DNA from: GCA-2690565 sp002457235 | Lineage (GTDB): Bacteria; Verrucomicrobiota; Verrucomicrobiia; Opitutales; Coraliomargaritaceae | Reading direction: 5' to 3' | NCBI GenBank assembly: GCA_045565695.1 | Contig: JBJLEZ010000001.1 | Span: 434,001-498,000 of the forward strand | DNA length: 64,000 nucleotides | Part shown: positions 1 through 8,471 of the stretch, piece by piece | How the letters are laid out: each line of letters starts with the position of its first letter | How positions within the stretch are numbered: the first letter of the stretch is position 1 | Notes under the pieces: model-generated | The model's database searches: none | Seen by the model: the letters and a program-made list of their open reading frames with translations, nothing else | Told to the model about the DNA's origin: nothing | Made by a program: the position numbers and the translations under genes

Positions 1-1009
1 AATTTCATTGGTCGGTCGGCCGAATGTTGGTAAATCATCTATTGGTAATGCATTGATTGAATCTAAGCGATTGATTGTGTCCGATGTTCCAGGAACGACT
101 AGGGATGCAGTAGAGCTTGATTTAAATTATCAACATAAAGATGGAGAGTTATTAAAATTTCGTCTTACAGATACAGCAGGCCTTCGAATGAAACGTAAGG
201 TAGACAGTTCTGTTGAATACTTTTCAGGTGTACGCACCCAGCATTCAATTGAACGTTCTGATGTGGTCTTTATGGTGATTGATGCAATGGACGGAGTGAC
301 CAAACAAGACCAATCTTTAGCAGGGATGATAGTTGATTCGGGACGGGCGATTATTCTAGTCGTGAATAAATGGGATTTAGTAAAAAAGCGTTGGGAAGAA
401 GAGCCCATCGATGGCTATAAAAATTTAAAACATTTTTTAACATCTTATGAGGAATCCTTGAGGAAGTCTTTATTTTTTTTACCGAACCCACCAGTGCTCT
501 TTGTCTCTGCATTGGAAAATTTTAAAGTTGAGACCTTATTGGAAACAGCGGCGTCGGTTGAGCCGACCTTAGACTTGAAATTACCGACAGGGCAATTGAA
601 TCGAGTGATTCAGTCTTTATTTGAATCGAGGGCACCAAAGCTAGTTGGGGTCAAAAGATTTAAAGTCTTTTATGCGGTGCAAACGGGTTCAAGGCCCTTA
701 CGTATTCGACTATTTTGCAACCGTGTAGAACGCCTAGACCCTACCTATCGCCGCTATTTAGAAAAAGGACTGATTCATGAGTTTAAATTAGAAGGCTGTC
801 CAATTTGGTTTGATTTAGTTGGGAAAGACCGCCGCTACTCCGAAGAAGAAGGGGAGGGCATACGCCAGAGTAAAGAGATTCAGGATAAGGCACGTATTCG
901 CAAACAAGGTGATAAAGCATTTGAGAAAAAGCATCCCGAAAGGAGAGCTAAAATCGCTCAGAAAAAAGTAGCTCATAATAAGCGAAATAAATCTAAAAAA
1001 AGATCTTAA
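1..1009 (+). CDS. der: Ribosome assembly GTPase Der (EngA), 5' truncated by window edge
   Basis: This is the second half of the tandem-GTPase Der, which acts in 50S subunit maturation. The reading frame is open to the first base (Ile-Ser-Leu-Val-Gly-Arg), so the TTG at position 8 is not the real start, and the first G domain lies outside the window. Visible are the P-loop GRPNVGKS, the GTTRD switch, DTAG, NKWD and a VSA G5 motif. The KH-like domain follows (PTYRRYLEKG, then FKLEGCPIWF), with a Lys/Arg-rich tail of about 40 residues. It converges on sodA with a hairpin between them. Identification is secure; total length is unknown. Confidence 0.95.
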   Translation, partial: ISLVGRPNVGKSSIGNALIESKRLIVSDVPGTTRDAVELDLNYQHKDGELLKFRLTDTAGLRMKRKVDSSVEYFSGVRTQHSIERSDVVFMVIDAMDGVTKQDQSLAGMIVDSGRAIILVVNKWDLVKKRWEEEPIDGYKNLKHFLTSYEESLRKSLFFLPNPPVLFVSALENFKVETLLETAASVEPTLDLKLPTGQLNRVIQSLFESRAPKLVGVKRFKVFYAVQTGSRPLRIRLFCNRVERLDPTYRRYLEKGLIHEFKLEGCPIWFDLVGKDRRYSEEEGEGIRQSKEIQDKARIRKQGDKAFEKKHPERRAKIAQKKVAHNKRNKSKKRS

Positions 1010-1024
1010 GGGTATAGGTTATAC

Positions 1025-1057
1025 AAAAAAATCGGACTTCATAATGAAGCCCGATTT
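1025..1057 (-). terminator. Intrinsic terminator between der and sodA
   Basis: The stem AAATCGG/CCGATTT plus CTTC/GAAG, with one mismatch and a five-base loop, is followed on the minus strand by a run of seven T. It is therefore strongest for sodA. On the + strand only three T follow, so it would be a weak stop for der. Confidence 0.75.
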
Positions 1058-1080
1058 GTAAAATAAAGATTTATGTAAAC

Positions 1081-1707
1081 TTAAGCTTTAGCTGAAGAAT
1101 AAATGGCATCGGCTTTTGACCAATCTACGACATTCCAAAATGCTTCAATATAACTAGGTCTTAGATTTTGGTATTTCAGATAGTAAGCGTGTTCCCAAAC
1201 GTCTAGACCGATTATTGGAGTTCCTTCGACTTCAGCAACGCCTTTCATCAATGGACTATCTTGATTCGGTGTTGAGGTTACCGCTAGTGTGCCATCTGCT
1301 TTAAGAACAAGCCATGCCCAACCTGACCCGAAGCGTGTAGCACCCGCATTGGCGAAAGCAGATTTAAAAGTTTCAAAGCCACCTAATTCAGATTCAATAG
1401 CTTCAGCTAAGGATCCTTTGGGTGTTCCTCCTCCATTAGGGCTTAATATATTCCAGAAAAAAGAATGGTTAGCGTGACCTCCGCCATTATTGCGAACTGC
1501 CCCACGAATAGAATCTGGAACAGAGGCAAGGTCTGAAATCAATGCTTCAATACTGAGATTGGCTAAATCGGAACCCTCAAGAGCACCATTTGCCTTTGTG
1601 ATGTAAGCATTGTGGTGTTTTGTGTGATGAATTTCCATAGTGCGTGCATCGAAATGAGGTTCGAGTGCATCGTACGAATAATTGAGATCGGGCAATGTAT
1701 AGGCCAT
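1081..1707 (-). CDS. sodA: Superoxide dismutase, Mn-type
   Basis: Cytosolic superoxide dismutase of the Fe/Mn family, 208 aa (usual length). Metal ligands are visible: His27 in EIHHTKHH, His81 in GGGHANHSFFW, and the Asp and His of DVWEHAYY. The GGG before HANH and the Gln of STPNQDSPL are features I associate with the manganese form, although metal choice cannot be proved from sequence. The gene is monocistronic, facing der at its 3' end and with its start next to the 3' end of tadA. The start MAYTLPDLNYSYDALEPHFD is the family N-terminus. Confidence 0.95.
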   Translation of the reverse strand: MAYTLPDLNYSYDALEPHFDARTMEIHHTKHHNAYITKANGALEGSDLANLSIEALISDLASVPDSIRGAVRNNGGGHANHSFFWNILSPNGGGTPKGSLAEAIESELGGFETFKSAFANAGATRFGSGWAWLVLKADGTLAVTSTPNQDSPLMKGVAEVEGTPIIGLDVWEHAYYLKYQNLRPSYIEAFWNVVDWSKADAIYSSAKA

Positions 1708-1792
1708 AATGTTATTAGTGATTTTGTGTATTGGTTATTTAAATAATAAAATGAATAATTCAGATTCTATAAGCTGTCAAATAAGCTTTAAA

Positions 1793-2386
1793 TTATGTGG
1801 AAAGATCTTCGGCAGTTTGATTTTTCTTTTCCGATCTCTTCTTCTCAAAAAAGGCATTTAGCAGAGCATGATTCTCTTTTTCTAAGATTCCTCCTACTGC
1901 TTCAAACTTATGATTGCTTTCAGGTAGTTGTCCAAGGTTAGTTGCACCGCCAAGGCAACCCATTTTCGTATCTATTAAGCCAAAGTAAACTTTTTGGATA
2001 CGTGCAACGACCAAAGCTCCAGCACACATAGGGCAAGGTTCTTTAGTGACATAAAGAATGCAATTATTCAGCCTCCAATCGCCAAGAGAATTGGATGCTT
2101 GAGAGATAGCAAGCATCTCAGCATGGGCGCTAGGATCGTTGGTACTACGTGTTTGGTTAAAAGCAGAAGCAATAATAGCGCCCTCGTGAACAATCACCGC
2201 ACCGATAGGGACTTCATCTTTTTCCCACGCAAGCAGAGCTTGATTATAAGCGTGAGACATAAAGTAATCATGGTCACGATTCAGTTCCGAAGGGAAGCGT
2301 TTTTCAAAAGGAAGGTGCATTTCAGTAAAATAGTGATGAATTGACTGTATTCTTGACATTAAATGAATCTCAGGTTGGCTACTCAA
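1793..2386 (-). CDS. tadA: tRNA-specific adenosine deaminase TadA
   Basis: Zinc-dependent deaminase that makes inosine at the wobble position of tRNA-Arg(ACG). The catalytic HAEMLAI motif supplies the His ligand and the Glu proton shuttle, and EPCPMCAGALV supplies the two Cys ligands. At 197 aa it is about 30 residues longer than usual. The core begins near HDYFMSHAYNQALLAW, so translation may start at internal Met10 (codon ending 2359) or Met23 rather than at 2386. Only 13 bp separate the longest form from the divergent infA, leaving no room for two promoters, which favours an internal start. Confidence 0.92.
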   Translation of the reverse strand: MSSQPEIHLMSRIQSIHHYFTEMHLPFEKRFPSELNRDHDYFMSHAYNQALLAWEKDEVPIGAVIVHEGAIIASAFNQTRSTNDPSAHAEMLAISQASNSLGDWRLNNCILYVTKEPCPMCAGALVVARIQKVYFGLIDTKMGCLGGATNLGQLPESNHKFEAVGGILEKENHALLNAFFEKKRSEKKNQTAEDLST

Positions 2387-2399
2387 CTACAAAGTATTT

Positions 2400-2723
2400 A
2401 TGGCAAAAGCACAAAGTGACGAGTATATAGAGGTCGAGGGGAAGATAGTAGCAGTACTTCCTAGCACGATGTTTCGTGTAGAATTACAAAACGGGCATCA
2501 AGTGCTCGCTCATATTTCTGGTAAATTGCGGAAGCATTTTATTAAAATCACTACAGGTGATACAGTAAAAATGGAAATGAGCCCTTATGATTTAGATAAA
2601 GCACGTATTGTGTATCGCTTGAGAAATGCAGAAGTAAATCGAAACGCTCCAAAGCGTAGTTACGGACCTCGCCGAAGAACCAGTAATCAAGCTAATACAA
2701 AAAGTGGTCCTAGCTCAAAATAA
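2400..2723 (+). CDS. infA: Translation initiation factor IF-1 with basic C-terminal tail
   Basis: IF-1 binds the 30S A site during initiation. Residues 8-75 form the S1-like OB fold (EYIEVEGKIVAVLP, FRVELQNGHQVLAHISGK, GDTVKMEMSPYDL, ARIVYRLR). IF-1 is normally about 72 aa. Here a further 30 or so residues rich in Arg, Lys, Asn and Ser follow the fold, with no sign of a frameshift. The gene is divergent from tadA and unlinked to the spc operon, where infA often lies between secY/map and rpsM. The ATG is preceded by an A/T-rich stretch without a Shine-Dalgarno. Confidence 0.93.
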   Translation: MAKAQSDEYIEVEGKIVAVLPSTMFRVELQNGHQVLAHISGKLRKHFIKITTGDTVKMEMSPYDLDKARIVYRLRNAEVNRNAPKRSYGPRRRTSNQANTKSGPSSK

Positions 2724-2815
2724 TAAAAATTATTTCCTAGCTTGATGTATTTCATCTTTTTAATAATCTCTTTTTTAAGTTTTTTAAAATTAACATACTC
2801 CCAAGACAAACGACT

Positions 2816-3772
2816 ATGAGCCAATTATTTAATTCAATCACGGACACTATTGGTAACACACCACTAGTTAAAATTAATAATTTGACTGCAGATTTACCTG
2901 CTGAAATTTATCTTAAATGTGAATTCTTTAACCCACTTGCGAGTGTGAAAGACAGAATCGGTCGCGCGATGATTGAGTCAGCAGAAAGGGATGGAAAACT
3001 AAACAAGGAAAGTATTGTGATTGAGCCAACATCTGGAAATACGGGTATTGCTTTAGCATTTATTTGTGCGGCTAAAGGCTATCGCTTGATTTTAACTATG
3101 CCAGAAACCATGTCAGTTGAGCGTCGTGTTTTACTGAATATGCTAGGTGCAGAGATCGTTTTGACACCAGGACCTAAGGGCATGCCAGGTGCTATTGCAA
3201 AAGCAGGGGAATTAGTTGAAGAGTATGGCGAAAAAGCATTCATGCCACAACAATTTGAAAATCCGGCAAATCCAGAAGTGCATCGCCAAACCACAGCAGA
3301 GGAAATTTGGTCTGCGACAGAAGGTACTATTGATGCATTTGTTTCAGGTGTCGGTACAGGTGGCACGATTACCGGTGTTTCTGAAGTGATCAAAGGACGT
3401 AAAGAACTCTTCACTGTGGCCGTGGAGCCTGAAGCGAGTCCAGTAATTTCTGGTGGACAACCCGGACCGCATAAAATTCAAGGGATCGGTGCTGGCTTCA
3501 TTCCAAAAAATTGCAACACTGATATTATCGATGATATCATTAAAGTTTCTAACGACGATGCATTTGCTACAGCACAAGCATTATCGGAAAAAGACGGACT
3601 ACTGGGCGGTATTTCAACGGGTGCAAATGTCTGGGCAGCGATGCAGCTTGCAAAGCGTCCAGAAATGGCCGGCAAAAAGATTGTCACAATAGGTTGTAGC
3701 TTCGGTGAGCGTTATCTCAGTACACCGCTCGCAGAGAAATCTCGTGAAGCAGTGGCTAACGCTACGGCTTAA
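2816..3772 (+). CDS. cysK: Cysteine synthase A (O-acetylserine sulfhydrylase)
   Basis: PLP enzyme making L-cysteine from O-acetylserine and sulfide, 318 aa. Lys45 of ASVKDRIG is the Schiff-base lysine. PTSGNTGIA (71-79) is the substrate-binding loop and SGVGTGGTITG (178-187) binds the PLP phosphate. The EPEASPVISGG segment and a C-terminal GCSFGERYLST complete the CysK pattern; there is no CBS domain. It stands alone between infA and a convergent nitroreductase. A cystathionine beta-synthase-like role is possible in principle, but the length and motifs fit CysK. Confidence 0.94.
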   Translation: MSQLFNSITDTIGNTPLVKINNLTADLPAEIYLKCEFFNPLASVKDRIGRAMIESAERDGKLNKESIVIEPTSGNTGIALAFICAAKGYRLILTMPETMSVERRVLLNMLGAEIVLTPGPKGMPGAIAKAGELVEEYGEKAFMPQQFENPANPEVHRQTTAEEIWSATEGTIDAFVSGVGTGGTITGVSEVIKGRKELFTVAVEPEASPVISGGQPGPHKIQGIGAGFIPKNCNTDIIDDIIKVSNDDAFATAQALSEKDGLLGGISTGANVWAAMQLAKRPEMAGKKIVTIGCSFGERYLSTPLAEKSREAVANATA

Positions 3773-3805
3773 TGGGTTGTGAGTCGGGTCAAGTTAATAG
3801 CTAGA

Positions 3806-3832
3806 GCGTTTTAGGCTCTTTCATTAAAACGC
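3806..3832. terminator. Possible hairpin between cysK and the convergent nitroreductase
   Basis: GCGTTTTA and TAAAACGC form an 8-bp inverted repeat with an 11-base loop, midway between two convergent genes. It has no clear T run on either side, so termination is only suggested by location. Confidence 0.35.
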
Positions 3833-3841
3833 GAGTACTTT

Positions 3842-4441
3842 TTAAAAGTGCTCATTGAAGCATACTTCATCCATAGGCATCGGACCACTTCTTGAATTGG
3901 CAGATTTCAATGCTTTGCCAACGGGTATGATCATGCCGATGATATGATTACCAGGTAAGTGGATAATTTCAGCGACTTTTTTAGGATCAAACCCAATCAT
4001 AGGGCAGGAGTCATATCCCATACTTTTTGCGGCTAGCATGATGGTTTGTCCTGCTATACCTATAGAGCGTAGTGCTTCGTCGTGCTGGAGTTGAGGCTTG
4101 TCGTGATAAAACTTATGGATCATAGGGACGATCATTTCTTGAGTTTCTTTTGGAGCCTTTGTCCAATATCGATCTGCTTGCTCATGAGCATGTAAGTCGG
4201 CACACAAGACAATGGTCAAAGAGGCATCCGAGATCTGAGACTGTCCCCAAGCAGCTTCTTTGATCTTTGCTTTTTGTTCGGCATCGGTCACTAAAACAAA
4301 TCGCCAGTTTTGCATATTGAATGAAGTCGGCGATAAAAGTGTGTGTTCCATGAGAGTCTGAATTTCAGACGAACTCATAGTGTGAGTTGGGTCAAAATGC
4401 TTTATAGATCGTCTTTCTTGTATTGCTTTAAGTGTATTCAT
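3842..4441 (-). CDS. Nitroreductase family FMN oxidoreductase
   Basis: NAD(P)H-dependent flavoprotein of the nitroreductase fold. The N-terminal NTLKAIQERRSIKHFD carries the FMN-phosphate-binding RRS. SPTSFNMQNWRFVLV is the second conserved block, and SMGYDSCPMIGFDP with HLPGNHIIGMIIPVG is the C-terminal FMN/dimer region. I chose Met at 4441 because the family begins just before the RRS motif; an in-frame ATG at 4468 would add nine residues. Neither start has a clear Shine-Dalgarno. The physiological substrate cannot be told from sequence. Confidence 0.85.
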   Translation of the reverse strand: MNTLKAIQERRSIKHFDPTHTMSSSEIQTLMEHTLLSPTSFNMQNWRFVLVTDAEQKAKIKEAAWGQSQISDASLTIVLCADLHAHEQADRYWTKAPKETQEMIVPMIHKFYHDKPQLQHDEALRSIGIAGQTIMLAAKSMGYDSCPMIGFDPKKVAEIIHLPGNHIIGMIIPVGKALKSANSRSGPMPMDEVCFNEHF

Positions 4442-4573
4442 GATAATTTTACTATTTCTATTACGCAATATGAGGCAAGTGCGATCACAACAATCTAAGA
4501 CTTTAGGCCATATTAAGGCCGATTGATCGGATCTTTTTTTGTAAGTTTTGGCCGGTTCATGTGATTCCTTTGT

Positions 4574-6004
4574 ATGAATGGTATAACACTAGTTTGTTTT
4601 AGAAATGATTTTCGCTTATTGGATAATCCTGCTTTGTACGAGGCAGTTCGTCTAAAAAAACAAGTCATACCTGTTTTTATATATGATCCAAGTGCTTCAG
4701 GAGATTGGGATTTAGGAGGAGCTTCTAAGTGGTGGTTACACCAATCCATTAAAGATATACAAAAACAAATAGCATCGCTTGGTGGACGTTTAATTTTGCG
4801 TAAAGGCTCTACCGCTTGTATAATGCGTGAGTTAGTTGAAAGTACACAAGCGAGTTCAGTTTTTTGGAATCGTCGGTACTTACTATCAGAACGCACCGTT
4901 GACTCTGTAGTTAAGGAAATGCTTGTTGATATGGGTGTCGAAGTAAAAAGTTTTCAGGCATCACTGCTTGTAGAGCCTTGGACGACTGCCAACAAAGAAG
5001 GGAATCCATTTAAGGTATATTCTCCTTTCTGGAGATCAATTAAAGATAATCCTATTCCAGAGCCTTTGGATTTAGATTTTTCTAAAATTGAATTTGCCGA
5101 TGAAAATATTGAATGTCTTGGGCTTGAAGATTTAGCCTTAATTCCTAAGGATAAAACATGGCATAAAACTTTTCATGATTTCTGGAAAGTCAGTGAAATG
5201 AATGCTCATGATCTGTTGCATAATTTTATTCATCACGGAGTGGACAGCTATGCTGTAGATCGTGACCGACCAGATTTTAATGGCACATCCTCTTTATCAC
5301 CTTTTTTGAGATGGGGGCAAATAAGCCCAAGGCAGATTGCTCATGCACTGAGTCAAAATTGCGATTTAAATGAAAAAGGTCCTACGGTGTATCTTAAAGA
5401 AATATATTGGAGAGAGTTTGCTTATTATGTGATGTATCATTTTCCTCAAACTTCGGACTCTCCTCTACAAGAGAAGTATAAAAACTTTCCATGGAATGAA
5501 GACGATAGTACTTTATCTGCTTGGAAATGGGGTAAGACAGGGTATCCAATAGTAGATGCGGGTATGCGACAATTGTATGCGACAGGTTGGATGCATAATC
5601 GGGTACGGATGATTGTTGCATCTTTACTAGTGAAGCATTTGTTGCACAGTTGGCACGCGGGTGCTAAGTGGTTTTGGGATACGCTTGTGGATGCAGATTT
5701 ATCAAGTAATACGCTTGGGTGGCAATGGAGTGGTGGTTGTGGTGCAGATGCGGCTCCTTATTTCCGTATTTTTAATCCGATGACGCAGGGAATGAAATTT
5801 GATCCAGAAGGCGAATACGTAAAGCGTTGGGTTCCAGAATTAGCTTCTTTACCAGCTCAATATATTCACCAACCTTGGGAAGCTTCGGCTTCGGAACTTG
5901 AGTCTTTTGGGGTCACTTTAGGCGAGAATTATCCAATTCCTATAATTGAGCACACCTTTGGAAGAGAGCGAGCTTTAGAGGCATTGGCTAGTTTGAAACG
6001 ATAA
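4574..6004 (+). CDS. phrB: Deoxyribodipyrimidine (CPD) photolyase, class I
   Basis: Light-driven repair of cyclobutane pyrimidine dimers with FAD and an antenna cofactor. The N-terminal Rossmann-like antenna domain starts MNGITLVCFRNDFRLLDNPAL. The helical FAD domain shows YWREFAYYVMYHFP, GWMHNRVRMIVASLLVK and WQWSGGCGADAAPYFRIFNP. Length 476 aa is typical of class I photolyase/cryptochrome proteins. The intact W/DADLSSN-type FAD pocket argues for a repair enzyme rather than a photoreceptor. It is first in a + strand cassette with a second photolyase 9 bp downstream. Confidence 0.93.
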   Translation: MNGITLVCFRNDFRLLDNPALYEAVRLKKQVIPVFIYDPSASGDWDLGGASKWWLHQSIKDIQKQIASLGGRLILRKGSTACIMRELVESTQASSVFWNRRYLLSERTVDSVVKEMLVDMGVEVKSFQASLLVEPWTTANKEGNPFKVYSPFWRSIKDNPIPEPLDLDFSKIEFADENIECLGLEDLALIPKDKTWHKTFHDFWKVSEMNAHDLLHNFIHHGVDSYAVDRDRPDFNGTSSLSPFLRWGQISPRQIAHALSQNCDLNEKGPTVYLKEIYWREFAYYVMYHFPQTSDSPLQEKYKNFPWNEDDSTLSAWKWGKTGYPIVDAGMRQLYATGWMHNRVRMIVASLLVKHLLHSWHAGAKWFWDTLVDADLSSNTLGWQWSGGCGADAAPYFRIFNPMTQGMKFDPEGEYVKRWVPELASLPAQYIHQPWEASASELESFGVTLGENYPIPIIEHTFGRERALEALASLKR

Positions 6005-6013
6005 GTAATTTTC

Positions 6014-7567
6014 ATGAACCCCATACGCAATTTGATTCTAGTTTTAGGAGATCAATTAGATTTAGAATCTCCTTTGATCAAAAATGCAGATCCTAATTTG
6101 GATCGTATATGGATGGCAGAAGTGGAAGAAGAATCAGTGCATGTTTGGTCACATAAGCAAAAGATTGTTTTATTTTTATCGGCCATGCGGCATTTTCGTG
6201 CCTCTTTATTGGAGCAAGGGTTGCCATTGGTTTACACAGAGTTGGATGATGGCGTGGATTCATTTTCGATGTCTTTAAAAGATACTCTAAAGGAATATAA
6301 GCCAGAAACAGTTATGGTTTTGCGACCAGGTTCTTGGCGAGTGCTTGAAGCTATCCAATCTGTATGTACAAAAGCCTCAGTAGTTTTGGAAGTCTTCGAA
6401 GATGATCATTTTTTCACAAGTCCTAAAGACTTCAGGTCTTTTGCTGAAAATCGTAAAGCCATTCGTATGGAATATTTTTATCGAGGCCTGCGTAAACAAT
6501 ACGGTGTTCTTATGGAGGAAGGCGAGCCGATGGGTGGTGTTTGGAATTTAGATAAAGAAAACCGAAAAGCGTTCTCTAAATCAGGACCGGAGTCATCGTA
6601 TCAAGGACATCGTCATCAGCCAGATGCAATTACAGAAGAGGTTATTAAGTTAGTGGAAAAACGGTTTCCAAATCATCCAGGAAGTTTGGCTTCCTTTCAT
6701 TGGGCGGTGACTCGAAAACAAGCTTTGGATGATTTGAATCACTTTATTGAACACCGTTTACCTTATTTTGGGACGCATCAAGATGCAATGTGGAAAAATG
6801 AGCCATGGTTATTCCATTCGCTTTTAAGTTCATCTTTAAATTTAAAATTATTACGAGCCAAGGAAGTGGTGAAAGCAGCCGAGCAAGCATATTTGGAAAG
6901 AGATTTATCTCTTGCTTCGGTGGAAGGATTTATTCGTCAAATTCTTGGTTGGAGGGAATATATTCGTGGAGTGTATTGGACTTACATGCCCGAATATGTA
7001 GAAAAAAATGCTTTGTCGGCTTCAGGTGCATTGCCTAAATTTTATTGGACAGGTGAGACGGAGTTCGAATGCCTAAAACAAACAATTGGTCAAACTTTAG
7101 ATCATGGGTACGCGCATCATATTCAACGGCTAATGGTTACTGGGTTGTATGCTTTACTTTTGGGTGTTGATCCAAAATACGTCCATCAATGGTACTTAGC
7201 CATTTATATTGATGCTGTGGAATGGGTGGAGCTTCCGAATGTCATAGGAATGTCTCAATTTGCAGATGGTGGATTAATGGCTTCTAAACCCTATGCAGCT
7301 ACGGGTAAGTATATACAGCGTATGAGTAATTATTGTGAGAGTTGTCCAAAAAACCCTGAAAAGCGTGTGGGCGAAGATGCCTGTCCATTTACTAATTTGT
7401 ATTGGGACTTCTTAATTCGCCATGAAGATGTGCTTAAGAAGAACCAAAGAATGCAGCTACAATTGAGAAACTTAAATCGGCTATCGGATGAAGATCGATT
7501 AGCAATAGGGGAACAGGCGAAGGTTTTTAAAGATACAATCAGCGAAAAAGTAAATACTTATGGATAA
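6014..7567 (+). CDS. Iron-sulfur (6-4)-type photolyase / FeS-BCP family
   Basis: 517 aa photolyase-related protein of the prokaryotic FeS branch, whose Agrobacterium PhrB member repairs (6-4) photoproducts. Four candidate [4Fe-4S] ligands are present: Cys353 (FECLKQTIGQT), Cys441 and Cys444 (YCESCPKNP) and Cys457 (EDACPFTNLYWDF). The spacing is the same as in Agrobacterium PhrB as I remember it, shifted by three. GYAHHIQRLMVTG and the LGWREYIRG segment belong to the FAD domain. The stop overlaps the next gene by 8 bp, implying translational coupling in a DNA-repair cassette. Confidence 0.92.
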   Translation: MNPIRNLILVLGDQLDLESPLIKNADPNLDRIWMAEVEEESVHVWSHKQKIVLFLSAMRHFRASLLEQGLPLVYTELDDGVDSFSMSLKDTLKEYKPETVMVLRPGSWRVLEAIQSVCTKASVVLEVFEDDHFFTSPKDFRSFAENRKAIRMEYFYRGLRKQYGVLMEEGEPMGGVWNLDKENRKAFSKSGPESSYQGHRHQPDAITEEVIKLVEKRFPNHPGSLASFHWAVTRKQALDDLNHFIEHRLPYFGTHQDAMWKNEPWLFHSLLSSSLNLKLLRAKEVVKAAEQAYLERDLSLASVEGFIRQILGWREYIRGVYWTYMPEYVEKNALSASGALPKFYWTGETEFECLKQTIGQTLDHGYAHHIQRLMVTGLYALLLGVDPKYVHQWYLAIYIDAVEWVELPNVIGMSQFADGGLMASKPYAATGKYIQRMSNYCESCPKNPEKRVGEDACPFTNLYWDFLIRHEDVLKKNQRMQLQLRNLNRLSDEDRLAIGEQAKVFKDTISEKVNTYG

Positions 7568-8471
7568 AACTATATTAGTCAGTGGTTCGAGCGGTATGAT
7601 TGGAAAAGCTTTATGCATGAAGCTTGAAGCGGAGGGTTTTGAGGTGCGTAAATTGAAGCGTTCATCAGTTGATCTTGGTACTAATGAATTCTTTTGGAAT
7701 CCTAAGGAGAGTGAGATTGATATATTAGCGATAGAGGGCGCTGACTGCGTTGTGCACCTAGCAGGTGAGCCGATTGCTCAGAACTGGAATCAGAAAAGTA
7801 GGAAAGCGATTTCTGATAGCCGAATTCTTGGGACTCGTTTACTCGTTGAATCAATGAAGCTAGCTGAATCGAAAGCGAAATTCATAAGTTCGTCTGGAAT
7901 TAATTTCTATGGAGCTAAAATTGGCCTACACACAGACGGCGAGGATGCTATAATTAATGGGGCTGATGGATTTTTGAGTGAGGTTTGTCATGAATGGGAA
8001 GCTGAAGCAAAGAGTCTAGTTGAATCAGGGAATTCTGTCATTTGTTTGAGAACTGGTGTGGTTTTAAATAAAAAGGGTGGCGCTCTTGCGAGAATGCTGC
8101 CCGCATTTCAATTGGCTTTAGGAGGTGTTATTGGTTCTGGGAAACAATGGATGAGTTGGATCGAATTAGATGATTTAGTTAAAGTAATTTTATGGAGTAT
8201 CAATTCTGACTACAGTGGACCGTTAAATGCGGTCGCGCCGAGCCCAGTTCAAAATAAAGATTTCGTTAAAGCACTAGGCCGAATATTAAAACGTCCAACG
8301 GTTTTGCCTATGCCCGAATTTTTAGTGGATGTACTTTTTGGAGCGATGGGTAGAGAAACCGTTTTAGCGGATATCGGAGTGATTCCTTGTGTCTTAAAAG
8401 ATGCTGGCTTTGAGTGGAATTGTTCGACAGTTGAAAGTGCATTGAAAAAAGCCTTAGATTATGCTGAATAA
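7560..8471 (+). CDS. TIGR01777-family SDR epimerase (YfcH-like)
   Basis: NAD(P)-binding short-chain dehydrogenase-like protein of unknown reaction, 303 aa. The Rossmann motif GSSGMIGKAL is at residues 8-17. SSSGINFYG holds the Ser and a Tyr near the catalytic position, and CLRTGVVLNKKGGALARMLP and GSGKQWMSWIELDD are family signatures. The C-terminal 50 residues resemble DUF1731. It overlaps the photolyase upstream and the flavoprotein downstream. Members of this family are repeatedly found beside photolyases, so a role in photo-oxidative stress is plausible but unproven. Confidence 0.87.
   Translation: MDKTILVSGSSGMIGKALCMKLEAEGFEVRKLKRSSVDLGTNEFFWNPKESEIDILAIEGADCVVHLAGEPIAQNWNQKSRKAISDSRILGTRLLVESMKLAESKAKFISSSGINFYGAKIGLHTDGEDAIINGADGFLSEVCHEWEAEAKSLVESGNSVICLRTGVVLNKKGGALARMLPAFQLALGGVIGSGKQWMSWIELDDLVKVILWSINSDYSGPLNAVAPSPVQNKDFVKALGRILKRPTVLPMPEFLVDVLFGAMGRETVLADIGVIPCVLKDAGFEWNCSTVESALKKALDYAE

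Noticed and set aside
4519..4537. CCGATTGATCGG followed by seven T as a terminator
   Set aside because: The stem is only 4 bp and no + strand gene ends before it; it lies between divergent genes.
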